Shown piece by piece: positions 53,933-63,751 of a stretch of 64,000 nt of DNA. A program made the translations under genes and the position numbers. Below the pieces are notes generated by a model. That model was not told where the DNA came from. It searched no databases and worked only from the letters and a program-made list of their open reading frames with translations. Origin of the DNA: Erwinia aphidicola (GTDB taxonomy: Bacteria > Pseudomonadota > Gammaproteobacteria > Enterobacterales > Enterobacteriaceae); contig NZ_JACXBP010000013.1 in the NCBI RefSeq assembly GCF_014773485.1, forward strand, positions 23,010-87,009. Reading direction: 5' to 3'. Numbering within the stretch: position 1 is the first letter of the stretch; every line of letters starts with the position of its first letter.

Positions 53933-55473
53933 CCCGCCAGGAAGAAGCGGAAGGCCGGATTATTGGTTTCATCGTGGAAATCATAACCCAGCGCCGCCAG
54001 GTGCTCTTCAAACTGCGGCTCGCTGTCGCTCAGCTCAAACGCCGCCAGAACGCGACCGTAGTCAGTACCGTGGCTGCGGTAGTGAAACAACGAGATATTC
54101 CAGTGGGTGCCCAGCGTCTGCAGGAAGCGCAGCAGCGCACCGGGCGCCTCCGGGAATTCAAAGCTGAACAGCCGCTCGCGCAGCGGTTTCGACGGTCGCC
54201 CGCCGACCATATAGCGCACGTGAAGCTTCGCCATTTCGTCATCGGAGAGATCCACGACTTGATAACCGCCTTCTGACAGCAGCTGCAGGATCTCGTGGCG
54301 CTCCTCCATGCCGCGCGTCAGGCGTACGCCAACAAAGATGCAGGCCTCGTCAGCGTTGGCATAGCGATAGTTGAACTCGGTCACCGAACGCCCGCCCAGC
54401 AGCTGGCAGAAGCGCAGGAAGCTGCCCTGCTGCTCGGGAATTGTTACGGCCAGTAGCGCTTCACGCTGCTCGCCCAGTTCACAACGCTCGGAAACGTAGC
54501 GCAGGCCGTGGAAGTTGACGTTAGCACCGGACAGCACGTGCGCCAGCCGTTCACCCTGGATCTGGTGCTGCTGGATATACTTCTTCATCCCCGCCAGCGC
54601 CAGCGCGCCGGAAGGCTCCGCCACCGCACGCACATCATCGAACAGATCCTTCATCGCCGCGCAAATGGCATCGCTGTCGACGGTGATGATGTCGTCAAGA
54701 TACTCCTGGCACAGCCGGAAGGTCTCGCTGCCGATGCGCTTCACCGCCACGCCTTCGGCAAACAGCCCGACGCGTGGTAGATCGACCGGATGCCCGGCAT
54801 CCAGCGCCGCCTTCAGGCAGGCTGAGTCTGCCGCCTCCACCGCAATCACTTTGATTTGCGGCATCAACTGTTTGATCAACACCGCCACGCCTGCTGCCAG
54901 ACCGCCGCCGCCAACCGGTACGAACACGCGGTCAAGATGCGCATCTTGCTGCAGCAGCTCCATCGCCAGTGTGCCCTGCCCGGCAATCACCATCGGATGA
55001 TCGAAGGGCGGCACAAAGGTGTAACCCTGCTGCTCGGACAGCTCGATGGCTTTCGCTTTCGCTTCATCAAAGTTGGCGCCAAACAGGAAAGCCTCACCGC
55101 CAAACGCCCGCACCGCATCAACCTTGATATCTGCAGTGGCGACCGGCATCACAATCAGGGATTTAATTCCTAACTTGCTGGCCGATAACGCTACGCCCTG
55201 AGCATGATTGCCCGCCGAAGCGGTAACCACGCCGCGCGCGCGCTGCTCTGCGCTCAGCCCGGCAATCATCGCGTAGGCGCCACGCAGCTTAAAGCTGTGT
55301 ACCGGCTGGCGATCTTCGCGCTTTACCAGGATGGTATTGCCGAGGCGGGCAGAGATCTTCTCCATCTTTTGCAACGGGGTGACCTGGGCCGCCTCATACA
55401 CCGGCGCACGCAGCACCGCACGCAGATACTCTGCGCCACTCGGTTGGTCGGATAGCGGTTGCGACTCAGCCAT
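53929..55473 (-). CDS. ilvA: IlvA, threonine deaminase (biosynthetic)
   Basis: A 514-residue PLP enzyme, the same length as in E. coli, with the PLP lysine Lys62 in HSFKLRGA, the glycine loop PVGGGGLAAGVA, and two C-terminal ACT-like regulatory domains from about residue 330. It makes 2-ketobutyrate from threonine, the first step to isoleucine, and is inhibited by isoleucine. It is last in the ilv operon, 5 nt after ilvD. Confidence 0.98.
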   Translation of the reverse strand: MAESQPLSDQPSGAEYLRAVLRAPVYEAAQVTPLQKMEKISARLGNTILVKREDRQPVHSFKLRGAYAMIAGLSAEQRARGVVTASAGNHAQGVALSASKLGIKSLIVMPVATADIKVDAVRAFGGEAFLFGANFDEAKAKAIELSEQQGYTFVPPFDHPMVIAGQGTLAMELLQQDAHLDRVFVPVGGGGLAAGVAVLIKQLMPQIKVIAVEAADSACLKAALDAGHPVDLPRVGLFAEGVAVKRIGSETFRLCQEYLDDIITVDSDAICAAMKDLFDDVRAVAEPSGALALAGMKKYIQQHQIQGERLAHVLSGANVNFHGLRYVSERCELGEQREALLAVTIPEQQGSFLRFCQLLGGRSVTEFNYRYANADEACIFVGVRLTRGMEERHEILQLLSEGGYQVVDLSDDEMAKLHVRYMVGGRPSKPLRERLFSFEFPEAPGALLRFLQTLGTHWNISLFHYRSHGTDYGRVLAAFELSDSEPQFEEHLAALGYDFHDETNNPAFRFFLAG

Positions 55474-55478
55474 GTTTG

Positions 55479-57329
55479 TTAGCCTCCCAGCTTACTCTTA
55501 TCGCGGACGGCACCTTTGTCGGCGCTGGTTGCCAGGGTGGCATAAGCACGCAGAGCAAAGGAAACCTGACGCTCACGACCGTGTGGCGTATAGGCTTCAT
55601 CCCCACGTGCTTCTTCTTCCAGACGACGGGCGGCCAGTTCATTGTCCGGCACGGCCAGCTGGATACCACGCTGTGGAATATCGATGTTGATGATGTCGCC
55701 ATCTTTGACCAGCGCGATGGTGCCGCCGCTCGCCGCTTCCGGCGAAGCATGGCCGATTGACAGACCGGAAGTCCCACCGGAGAAACGACCATCGGTGATC
55801 AGCGCACAGGCTTTACCGAGGCCCATTGATTTCAGATAGGTGGTCGGATAGAGCATTTCCTGCATACCCGGGCCGCCTTTTGGCCCTTCATAGCGGATAA
55901 CGACAACGTCACCGGCCACCACTTTACCGCCAAGGATCGCAGCAACCGCATCATCCTGGCTTTCATAGACTTTCGCCGGGCCGCTAAACACCAGGCTGCC
56001 TTCATCGACGCCCGCGGTTTTAACGATACAGCCGTTTTCAGCGATGTTGCCGTACAGCACCGCCAGGCCGCCGTCCTGACTGAAGGCGAATTCGCGTGAA
56101 CGAATGCAGCCTTCCTGACGGTCGTCATCCAGCGTGTCCCAACGGGTATCCTGCGAGAATGCCTGAGTGGTACGAATGCCCGCCGGGCCAGCGCGGAACA
56201 TTTTCTTCACCGCTTCATCTTTGGTCAGCATGATGTCGTACTGATCCAGCGTTTCACGCAGGCTCAGGCCGAGGATGTTGCGCACGCTGTTGTCCAGCAG
56301 TCCGGCGCGGTCCAGCTCGCCGAGGATACCGAGTACCCCACCGGCACGGTGAACGTCTTCCATATGGTATTTCTGCGTGCTTGGCGCCACTTTGCACAGG
56401 TGCGGAACCAGGCGCGACAGGCGATCGATGTCGGAGATATCGAAGTCGATTTCGCCTTCCTGCGCGGCAGCCAGCAGGTGCAGAACGGTGTTAGTTGAAC
56501 CGCCCATGGCGATATCCAGGGTGATGGCGTTTTCAAATGCGGCTCTGCTGGCGATGCTGCGCGGCAGCGCCGTTTCGTCATCCTGCTCGTAGTAACGTTT
56601 GGTCAGCTCGACGATGCGGCGGCCAGCATTGAGGAACAGCTCTTTACGGTCAGCGTGCGTCGCCAGCAGCGAGCCGTTACCCGGCTGCGACAGACCCAGC
56701 GCTTCGGTCAGGCAGTTCATTGAGTTTGCGGTAAACATCCCTGAACAGGAGCCACAGGTCGGGCAGGCCGAACGCTCAATCTGATCGCTCTCTGCATCGC
56801 TGACGTTCGGATTCGCACCCTGGATCATGGCATCGACGAGGTCGAGCTTGATGATTTTATCAGACAGTTTGGTTTTACCGGCTTCCATTGGGCCGCCGGA
56901 AACGAAGATCACCGGAATGTTCAGGCGCAGTGACGCCATCAGCATGCCCGGGGTGATTTTGTCACAGTTAGAGATACACACCATGGCATCGGCACAGTGG
57001 GCGTTTACCATGTACTCCACGGAGTCGGCGATCAGCTCACGGGATGGCAGAGAATAGAGCATTCCGCCGTGGCCCATGGCGATACCATCATCCACTGCGA
57101 TGGTGTTGAACTCTTTCGCCACGCCGCCTGAGGCTTCAATTTCCTCAGCAACCAGCTTACCCAGGTCGCGCAGGTGAACGTGGCCCGGTACAAATTGCGT
57201 AAAGGAGTTAACCACGGCGATGATCGGCTTACCGAAATCATCATCGGTCATTCCTGTGGCGCGCCAGAGGGCACGGGCACCGGCCATATTGCGCCCGTGA
57301 GTGGTGGTGGCGGAACGGTACTTAGGCAT
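55479..57329 (-). CDS. ilvD: IlvD, dihydroxy-acid dehydratase
   Basis: A 616-residue iron-sulfur dehydratase, the same length as in E. coli. The cluster cysteines are in CISNCDKITPG and CPTCGSCSGMFTANSMNC. It makes 2-keto acids from dihydroxy acids. A strong hairpin lies in the 66-nt gap from ilvE. Confidence 0.98.
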   Translation of the reverse strand: MPKYRSATTTHGRNMAGARALWRATGMTDDDFGKPIIAVVNSFTQFVPGHVHLRDLGKLVAEEIEASGGVAKEFNTIAVDDGIAMGHGGMLYSLPSRELIADSVEYMVNAHCADAMVCISNCDKITPGMLMASLRLNIPVIFVSGGPMEAGKTKLSDKIIKLDLVDAMIQGANPNVSDAESDQIERSACPTCGSCSGMFTANSMNCLTEALGLSQPGNGSLLATHADRKELFLNAGRRIVELTKRYYEQDDETALPRSIASRAAFENAITLDIAMGGSTNTVLHLLAAAQEGEIDFDISDIDRLSRLVPHLCKVAPSTQKYHMEDVHRAGGVLGILGELDRAGLLDNSVRNILGLSLRETLDQYDIMLTKDEAVKKMFRAGPAGIRTTQAFSQDTRWDTLDDDRQEGCIRSREFAFSQDGGLAVLYGNIAENGCIVKTAGVDEGSLVFSGPAKVYESQDDAVAAILGGKVVAGDVVVIRYEGPKGGPGMQEMLYPTTYLKSMGLGKACALITDGRFSGGTSGLSIGHASPEAASGGTIALVKDGDIINIDIPQRGIQLAVPDNELAARRLEEEARGDEAYTPHGRERQVSFALRAYATLATSADKGAVRDKSKLGG

Positions 57330-57356
57330 GCTCTATACTCCAGAAATCAGATAGTG

Positions 57357-57380
57357 CGCAGGCGTCAACTGACGCCTGCG
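57357..57380 (-). other. Hairpin between ilvE and ilvD
   Basis: CGCAGGCGTC-N4-GACGCCTGCG, a perfect 10-bp stem. On the minus (transcribed) strand a T-run precedes rather than follows it, so it is not an intrinsic terminator for the ilv operon; it may guard or process the mRNA within the operon. Confidence 0.6.
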
Positions 57381-57395
57381 AAAAAAACATTATTG

Positions 57396-58322
57396 TTATG
57401 GGTTAACCGGATCCAACCAGCCCCATTTGTCTTCCGTCTCGCCGGTGAACAGGCCGAAGAAGGCAGACTGGATGCGCTCGGTGACCGGGCCGCGTTTACC
57501 CGCGCCAACCTGGATACCGTCAACGCTACGTACCGGAGTGATCTCCGCGGCAGTACCGGACATAAACACTTCGTCAGCCAGATACAGCGATTCACGTGAC
57601 AGCACCTGCTCACGCACTTCGATTCCCATATCCTGCGCCAGTTTGATGATGGCGTCACGAGTAATACCCGGCAGCGCAGAAGAGGTGAACGGCGGAGTGA
57701 ACAGTATGCCGTCTTTCACTTCAAACAGGTTCTCACCGGCACCTTCTGAGATATAGCCCTGGGTGTCCAGCGCGATCCCTTCCTGGTAGCCGTGGCGGCG
57801 CGCTTCGCTACCCACCAGCAGAGAGGAGAGATAGTTACCACCGGCTTTGGCCGCCGTTGGCAGGGTGTTTGGCGCCACGCGGTTCCAGGACGAGACCATC
57901 GCATCGATGCCCTGCTCCAGCGCTTCGGCACCGAGGTAGGCGCCCCATGGGAATGCAGCGATGATCACATCAGTTTCATAACCGTCCGGCGGGTTAACGC
58001 CCAGGCCCACGTCACCAACAAATACCAGCGGACGAATATAGGCGCTTTTCAGGTTGTTTTTACGCAGGGTAGCGCGGCAGGCTTCCATCAACTCATCAAC
58101 GCTCAGGCTGACAGGGAAACGATAGATCTTGGCAGAATCACGCAGGCGCTGCATATGTTCACGATGGCGGAAGACTACTGGTCCTTTGTGCGAGTCATAG
58201 CAGCGGACGCCTTCAAACACAGAGGTGCCGTAGTGCAGTGCGTGGGACATGACGCTGACCTTAGCGTCTTCCCATTTAACCATCTCGCCATTGAACCAGA
58301 TAAAGTCTGCTTTCTTCGTCAT
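57396..58322 (-). CDS. ilvE: IlvE, branched-chain amino acid aminotransferase
   Basis: A 308-residue fold IV PLP aminotransferase (E. coli 309) with the PLP lysine Lys159 in PTAAKAGGNYL and EGAGENLFEV. It performs the last step of valine, leucine and isoleucine synthesis. It lies 18 nt after ilvM. Confidence 0.98.
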   Translation of the reverse strand: MTKKADFIWFNGEMVKWEDAKVSVMSHALHYGTSVFEGVRCYDSHKGPVVFRHREHMQRLRDSAKIYRFPVSLSVDELMEACRATLRKNNLKSAYIRPLVFVGDVGLGVNPPDGYETDVIIAAFPWGAYLGAEALEQGIDAMVSSWNRVAPNTLPTAAKAGGNYLSSLLVGSEARRHGYQEGIALDTQGYISEGAGENLFEVKDGILFTPPFTSSALPGITRDAIIKLAQDMGIEVREQVLSRESLYLADEVFMSGTAAEITPVRSVDGIQVGAGKRGPVTERIQSAFFGLFTGETEDKWGWLDPVNP

Positions 58323-58340
58323 TCTTGTTTCCTTGCGCGC

Positions 58341-58598
58341 TTATGCGCGGATTTGTTGTGTTGTTAATTGTTGGGTCTGAACGCATGCAACGTCCATCAG
58401 TTTACTCAACTGCGTTGACAGTAAATCGACAGAGCGCTGGCTGGCAACGGTCATCTCAATATTAATATTGTCACTGTTGACTAACGACGCCATGTTCATC
58501 GCGCAGACCTGAAAGCCACGGTGACGCACGACGCGCAAAATGCGCTCCAGTATTTCCGGGCGAAAGCGCGCTTCGATAGACAATTGATGCTGCATCAT
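58341..58598 (-). CDS. ilvM: IlvM, regulatory subunit of acetohydroxyacid synthase II
   Basis: An 85-residue ACT-domain protein (E. coli 87): LSIEARFRPEILERILRVVRHRGF. It pairs with IlvG. It overlaps ilvG by 4 nt, giving translational coupling of the two subunits. Confidence 0.96.
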   Translation of the reverse strand: MMQHQLSIEARFRPEILERILRVVRHRGFQVCAMNMASLVNSDNINIEMTVASQRSVDLLSTQLSKLMDVACVQTQQLTTQQIRA

Positions 58599-60241
58599 GA
58601 GGTTTTCTCCATCATTTGTTCGTTGCTGGCACCAGGCGGTACCAGAGGCCAGACGTTCTCAAGCTCGTCGATGGCGACGTGGAGCATGTATGGCCCTTCA
58701 CTGTGCAGCAAAGCGTCTAATGCGGCGTCGACCTGGTCTTTACGGGTAATGCGCTGGCCCGGGATATCAAAAGCGCGAGCCAGCATCAGGAAGTCCGGGT
58801 TATCGGACAGATTGGTTTCGCTGTAACGCTCGGCGAAGAACAGCTGCTGCCACTGGCGAACCATGCCAAGGCGCTGGTTATCAAGCAGCACAATTTTAAC
58901 CGGCAGCTGTTTACGCTTAATGGTGCCAAGCTCCTGCACGTTCATCATGAAGGAACCGTCGCCGGAGACGCAGATAACGGTGTCGTCCGGGCGGGCAACC
59001 TGTGCACCCACTGCGGCTGGCAGGCCAAAGCCCATGGTGCCCAGACCGCTGGAGGTGATAAAGTTTTCCGGGCGGTTAAAGCTCATATGCTGCGCGGCCC
59101 ACATCTGGTGCTGACCCACATCGGTGGTCACTACTGCACTTTGCGGTTTACGGTCTGACAACTGTTTCAAAAACAGCGGAGCAAAAATCGCCTCGCCCGG
59201 ATGGTCGTAGCGCCAGCCGCTTTCGGCTTTCAGGGCCTTCACTTCTTCACGCCACGCCTGAATCTCAACCGGCTGATACAGGTCTGGCAGCAGCTTATTC
59301 AGGTCGCCCTGCAGGCCAACGTGCGCGCGGCGCAGTTTGTGTAGCTCAGCCGGGTCGATATCCAGATGGATCACGCTGGCATGCGGCGCGAAGGTGTCCA
59401 GCTTACCGGTTACGCGATCATCAAAGCGCGCGCCTACGGCAATCAGCAGGTCACACTGCTGAACGGCAATATTGGCGGCTTTAGTACCGTGCATGCCCAG
59501 CATGCCGAGGTAGCAGGCGTCTTCAGCATCCGGCGTGCCCAAACCTTTCAGAGTGGCAACGGTTGGAATACCGGTCTCTTTAGCGAAAGCGCGCAGGGCG
59601 TGAACGGCATCCGCCATCCCGACACCGCCACCCACGTATAGGATCGGTTTTTTTGACTGAGCCAGCAGGTTACGCGCCTGCTGCAATTCAGCGTGCGGGT
59701 GCGCCAGCTCCTGCTCTACCGGCAGCAGATGCGCGCTCAGCTCACCGCATGCCAGCTGGATATCCTTAGGGATATCGACCAGTACCGGGCCAGGGCGGCC
59801 TGATTTGGCGATGGCGAAGGCCTCTGCCATCACGATCGGTAACTCTTCGAGAGATTCAACGAGGAAACTGTGCTTGGTACAGGCCAGTGACAGGCCGAGC
59901 ACGTCGATCTCCTGGAAGGCATCGGTGCCCATCACCGCGGAGGAGACCTGCCCGGTGATGGCGACAATCGGCACCGAGTCCAGCATGGCATCAGCCAGGC
60001 CGGTGATCAGGTTGGTGGCCCCCGGTCCGGAAGTGGCGATACAGACGCCGACTTTGCCAGTCGCGCGAGCGAATCCGATCGCCGCCATCGCCGCACCCTG
60101 CTCGTGGCGGCACAGTAGGTGTTCGACACCGCCGTCATAGAGCGCGTCATAGACCGGCATGATTGCACCACCCGGGTAGCCGAAAACTGTTTCGACACCC
60201 TGTGCACGCAAAGCTTGAACCACCCACTGAGCACCATTCAT
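58595..60241 (-). CDS. ilvG: IlvG, catalytic subunit of acetohydroxyacid synthase II (intact)
   Basis: A 548-residue thiamine-diphosphate enzyme with VFGYPGGAIMPVYDAL, HEQGAAMAAIGFARATGKVG and the ThDP motif SGDGSFMMNVQELGTI. It condenses pyruvate with pyruvate or 2-ketobutyrate. The frame is intact from end to end, unlike E. coli K-12, whose ilvG carries a frameshift. The start MNGAQWVVQAL matches the family; 12 upstream in-frame codons are excluded. It follows the ilvL attenuator. Confidence 0.97.
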   Translation of the reverse strand: MNGAQWVVQALRAQGVETVFGYPGGAIMPVYDALYDGGVEHLLCRHEQGAAMAAIGFARATGKVGVCIATSGPGATNLITGLADAMLDSVPIVAITGQVSSAVMGTDAFQEIDVLGLSLACTKHSFLVESLEELPIVMAEAFAIAKSGRPGPVLVDIPKDIQLACGELSAHLLPVEQELAHPHAELQQARNLLAQSKKPILYVGGGVGMADAVHALRAFAKETGIPTVATLKGLGTPDAEDACYLGMLGMHGTKAANIAVQQCDLLIAVGARFDDRVTGKLDTFAPHASVIHLDIDPAELHKLRRAHVGLQGDLNKLLPDLYQPVEIQAWREEVKALKAESGWRYDHPGEAIFAPLFLKQLSDRKPQSAVVTTDVGQHQMWAAQHMSFNRPENFITSSGLGTMGFGLPAAVGAQVARPDDTVICVSGDGSFMMNVQELGTIKRKQLPVKIVLLDNQRLGMVRQWQQLFFAERYSETNLSDNPDFLMLARAFDIPGQRITRKDQVDAALDALLHSEGPYMLHVAIDELENVWPLVPPGASNEQMMEKTS

Positions 60242-60321
60242 AGTTATTTCCCCGCCCTCTGCTTGGAACAACAGCATATTATTCTACTGTTCATCTTCTG
60301 TTCCTCTCTCGTTAATGCCCT

Positions 60322-60358
60322 GCAAAAAAAAACCCCCGGACCTTTCGGTGCGGGGGTT
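60322..60358 (-). terminator. ilv operon attenuator terminator
   Basis: AACCCCCGCACC-GAAA-GGTCCGGGGGTT followed on the minus strand by a nine-base T-run, 22 nt after the ilvL stop. With the leader peptide it forms the classic attenuator responding to charged tRNAs for Leu, Val and Ile. Confidence 0.92.
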
Positions 60359-60380
60359 CTTTCGAAATCAGGCTTGATTT

Positions 60381-60479
60381 TTAAGCCTTTCTTTCTCCGA
60401 GCGTAGCCCCGCACGGCGTGATAATAATCACGACGACGTTAATAATGACTAGGCTGACGACTCGTAGAAGGGCTTTCAT
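60381..60479 (-). CDS. ilvL: IlvL, leader peptide of the ilvGMEDA operon
   Basis: A 32-residue leader whose control region runs VVSLVIINVVVIIITPC, i.e. dense Val and Ile codons, plus early Leu codons; the C-terminus is GATLGERKA. It corresponds to E. coli IlvL. Stalling of ribosomes at these codons when charged tRNAs are scarce prevents formation of the downstream terminator. The 340 bp between it and yifB (60480-60819) are AT-rich and hold both promoters; I see no gene there. Confidence 0.93.
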   Translation of the reverse strand: MKALLRVVSLVIINVVVIIITPCGATLGERKA

Positions 60480-60819
60480 TTGGATACTTAAAATTCGCTT
60501 GTTCGAAGTAATGCCTACAGAGTTATCACAGTTTTAGGTTCTGATTCAACTTTTTTCATCATTTAATTTTATGCGGGCAGCCACAGATTCAGAAAAAATT
60601 ATGGTTTTTCAGTCAATAAGCAAAAGCTGAATGTTTTTCATTAATCACCGGGCGCGATGGCTTCATCTCGCTGCTGAGAAAATAGTCGAGTCCGATCGCA
60701 AGGCAATGTTTCTGGCAGTCGAGCCGGGCAAAAACTTTACGGTGCGGCGCGCAAATTCCGTCTTTGCCCGTCGCCGCAAAAAAGCCGGGGGCGCAAAATA
60801 GCCGCAACAAGGAGAGTTT

Positions 60820-62340
60820 ATGTCGTTATCTGTTGCCTACACCCGCGCTGCAATCGGCATTCAGGCGCCGCTGGTCACTGTAGAAGTCCACATTAGCAAT
60901 GGGTTGCCTGCGCTGTCGCTGGTCGGGCTGCCAGAAACCACCGTCAAGGAAGCGCGCGATCGGGTACGCAGCGCAATCCTTAATAGCGGGTTCACCTTCC
61001 CGGCTAAGCGTATCACCGTCAATCTGGCGCCTGCTGACCTGCCAAAAGAGGGGGGGCGTTACGATCTTCCCATCGCTATCGCTATTCTCGCCGCTTCTGA
61101 GCAGATCCCTGCGGAAAAGCTCACCCGCTATGAGTTCCTCGGCGAACTGGCCCTGACAGGCGCGCTACGCGGCATACAGGGTGCGATTCCCGCCGCAGTG
61201 GCCGCGCTGGATGCCCGGCGACAGCTGATCCTCTCGGCCTACAATGAAAATGATGTCGGCCTGATCCAGCATGGCGAGAGCCTGATTGCGACTCACCTGC
61301 TGGAGGTTTGTGCTTTTTTGCACGATAAAGGGAAGTTGGAGCACGCCCGCTGCGAGCATCAACCCTCCCCAGCCGAAACGCACGACCTGAATGAAATTAT
61401 TGGCCAGGAGCAGGCCAAGCGAGCGCTGGAGGTCACAGCGTCTGGCGGCCATAATCTGCTGCTGATTGGACCACCGGGGACGGGAAAAACAATGCTGGCA
61501 TCGCGGCTTAGTGGTCTGATGCCGCCTCTAAGCGATCGTGAGGCCCTTGAGAGTGCAAGTGTAGCCAGTCTCGTGAATAGCGGCGATCTACGCCGTCAGT
61601 GGCGCCAGAGGCCTTTCCGCTCCCCTCATCACAGCGCTTCGCTGTATGCGTTAGTGGGCGGTGGCTCTTTGCCGAAGCCCGGGGAGATCTCGCTGGCGCA
61701 TAACGGCGTGCTGTTTCTGGATGAGCTACCGGAATTTGAGCGGCGCGCGCTGGATGCATTACGTGAGCCGCTGGAGTCAGGGGAGATCAGTATTTCCCGG
61801 GCCAAAGCAAAGATTACCTATCCGGCACGTTTTCAATTGATAGCCGCCATGAACCCAAGCCCGACCGGACACTATCTTGGTTCGCACAACCGCTGCTCTC
61901 CACAGCAGACGCTGCGCTATCTCAGTCGCCTGTCTGGCCCTTTCCTTGACCGCTTTGATTTATCGCTGGAGGTGCCCCTTCTGCCTCCGGGAACATTGAG
62001 TCATCAACGTACTGACAGTGAGTCAAGCCAGCAGGTAAGAGAGCGCGTGCTGGCCGCACGAAATTGTCAGTACGCACGCTGCGGTAAAGTGAATGCCCTA
62101 ATGAATAACCCAGAAATCCAGCATTACTGTACACTTACCCGAGAGGATGCCGAATGGCTGGAACAGGTGCTGAATCATTTGGGGCTGTCGGTACGGGCGT
62201 GGCAGCGCATACTGAAAGTGGCGCGGACTATTGCCGATCTGGCAGGCGAGCAGGAGATTAACCGGGAACATCTGACTGAAGCTGTAAGCTACCGTGGGAT
62301 CGATCGTTTAATGATACATCTGCAAAATAACCTGGAATGA
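60820..62340 (+). CDS. yifB: YifB (ComM-like), AAA+ Mg-chelatase family protein
   Basis: A 506-residue protein: N-terminal Lon-substrate-like domain (GLPALSLVGLPETTVKEARDRV across residues 28-49), Walker A IGPPGTGKT near 216-224, and a C-terminal domain with ISYRGIDR-like VSYRGIDRLM. The ComM orthologue in naturally competent species is a hexameric helicase for branch migration during transformation; the enterobacterial role is unproven. A ribosome site (AAGGAG) precedes the ATG. Confidence 0.93.
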   Translation: MSLSVAYTRAAIGIQAPLVTVEVHISNGLPALSLVGLPETTVKEARDRVRSAILNSGFTFPAKRITVNLAPADLPKEGGRYDLPIAIAILAASEQIPAEKLTRYEFLGELALTGALRGIQGAIPAAVAALDARRQLILSAYNENDVGLIQHGESLIATHLLEVCAFLHDKGKLEHARCEHQPSPAETHDLNEIIGQEQAKRALEVTASGGHNLLLIGPPGTGKTMLASRLSGLMPPLSDREALESASVASLVNSGDLRRQWRQRPFRSPHHSASLYALVGGGSLPKPGEISLAHNGVLFLDELPEFERRALDALREPLESGEISISRAKAKITYPARFQLIAAMNPSPTGHYLGSHNRCSPQQTLRYLSRLSGPFLDRFDLSLEVPLLPPGTLSHQRTDSESSQQVRERVLAARNCQYARCGKVNALMNNPEIQHYCTLTREDAEWLEQVLNHLGLSVRAWQRILKVARTIADLAGEQEINREHLTEAVSYRGIDRLMIHLQNNLE

Positions 62341-62346
62341 TGGCAA

Positions 62347-62372
62347 CGAAAAAGGGGCCGAAGCCCCTTTTG
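62347..62372. terminator. Terminator between yifB and maoP
   Basis: AAAAGGGGC-CGAA-GCCCCTTTTG between converging genes. Confidence 0.9.
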
Positions 62373-62374
62373 TC

Positions 62375-62713
62375 TTAATCGTCACTATCTGTATAGTCTT
62401 CAACACCTTCCATCTGCGGCTTGCCGCCTGAAAGGGTGTGGAAACGTTTAGGACGTTTGATTCGAGTCATATACTTTGACCAGACTTTCTCTGCCTCAGT
62501 GTGCGGCTCACGCACACCACGGCACACCTCAATAAACAGACGCTCTTCTTCCGTCGTTGGCTCACGCTTTGCCAGGTCCAACTCGTTAAAAGCGTAACCA
62601 TAACGCTCAAGAAGTTGGGCTTCTTTGATGGTGAAATCGCCGTGACGGGAGAACCCGCGAGGGTAATGTTTGTTATCAAAAAAACGATTCGTTGTTGCGA
62701 AGCTTTCCGCCAT
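62375..62713 (-). CDS. maoP: MaoP (YifE), Ori macrodomain organiser
   Basis: A 112-residue protein, the same length as E. coli MaoP, with RFFDNKHYPRGFSRHGDFTI and FIEVCRGVREPHTEAEKVW. With the nearby DNA site maoS it confines the Ori macrodomain. The start MAESFATT was chosen from the family; 28 upstream in-frame codons are excluded. It is divergent from hdfR, as in E. coli, where maoS lies between the two genes; I could not identify maoS by sequence. Confidence 0.93.
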   Translation of the reverse strand: MAESFATTNRFFDNKHYPRGFSRHGDFTIKEAQLLERYGYAFNELDLAKREPTTEEERLFIEVCRGVREPHTEAEKVWSKYMTRIKRPKRFHTLSGGKPQMEGVEDYTDSDD

Positions 62714-62828
62714 TTTACACGCTCCTAACTCTTTTATGGCCGTGCTATTTATGGCGCGGAGTATTAGATAGGCTTGACAGAGTGTAAAACAAAACATTTA
62801 AATCATAACGACAAATGTTTTTTAGGAG

Positions 62829-63662
62829 ATGGATGTGGATACGGAATTACTGAAGACCTTTCTTGAAGTGAGCAGAACTCGCCACTTTGGACGTGCCGCT
62901 GAAGCACTCTATCTCACGCAATCTGCTGTAAGTTTTCGCATCAGGCAGCTTGAAAACCAGCTGGGTGTAAACCTGTTTACCCGCCACCGCAATAACATCA
63001 GGCTGACGTCTGCAGGCGAGCGACTCCTCCCCTATGCAGAAAGCCTGATGAGCACCTGGCTGATGGCCAAGAAAGAGGTGGCGCATACACAGCAGCATCA
63101 CGAGCTGTCGATAGGGGCAAGTGCTTCCATGTGGGAAGCGTACCTGACGCCGTGGCTACAAACCCTGTATGAGAACCGTGAGAGCCTGCATTTAGAGGCA
63201 CGAGTCGCTCAGCGCCATTTACTGGTCAAGCAACTGCACGAGCGGCAGCTGGACCTGTTAATTACTACTGAAGCACCGAAAATGGACGAGCTGACCAGCC
63301 AGCAGATTGGCCATATTTCTCTGACTTTGTTCCGGTCGCGAAAATCGGAGAAAAAAGAGAAATATGACTATATTAAGCTGGAGTGGGGTGCTGATTTCCA
63401 TCAGCATGAAAGCTATCTGGCAGGGGCAGACGACGTGCCAGTGCTGACGACAACTTCTGCACATTTAACCCGTCAACTGCTGCACACTACCGGAGCCTGC
63501 GCATTTTTACCTGAGGTCTGGGGTAAAGAGTACAGCGATTTAATGGTGATCCCGGACACGGCTGTTGTCTCCCGACCGCTGTATGCGGTGTGGTTAGAAA
63601 ACAGCGATCAGCAGGCCTATATTCGCCAGCTGATAAAATTCCCGGTGAATATTAAAGCATAA
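62829..63662 (+). CDS. hdfR: HdfR, LysR-type regulator
   Basis: A 277-residue LysR regulator (E. coli 279) with the helix-turn-helix RHFGRAAEALYLTQSAVSFRIRQLE (residues 17-41), near-identical to E. coli HdfR there. E. coli HdfR represses flhDC and is itself repressed by H-NS. Two residues (DV) are inserted after the first Met relative to E. coli. The C-terminal half is markedly divergent. Confidence 0.93.
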   Translation: MDVDTELLKTFLEVSRTRHFGRAAEALYLTQSAVSFRIRQLENQLGVNLFTRHRNNIRLTSAGERLLPYAESLMSTWLMAKKEVAHTQQHHELSIGASASMWEAYLTPWLQTLYENRESLHLEARVAQRHLLVKQLHERQLDLLITTEAPKMDELTSQQIGHISLTLFRSRKSEKKEKYDYIKLEWGADFHQHESYLAGADDVPVLTTTSAHLTRQLLHTTGACAFLPEVWGKEYSDLMVIPDTAVVSRPLYAVWLENSDQQAYIRQLIKFPVNIKA

Positions 63663-63684
63663 ATCGTTGTTAAAACGCACAAAA

Positions 63685-63708
63685 GGGTCAGCTTGCTGGC
63701 CTTTTTTT
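63685..63708 (+). terminator. hdfR terminator
   Basis: GGTCAGC-TT-GCTGGCC stem followed by seven T residues, 23 bp after the stop codon. Confidence 0.75.
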
Positions 63709-63751
63709 ATGGGGAAATTGGGGGAATAACGCACAGGGCAGGAATTTTAGA

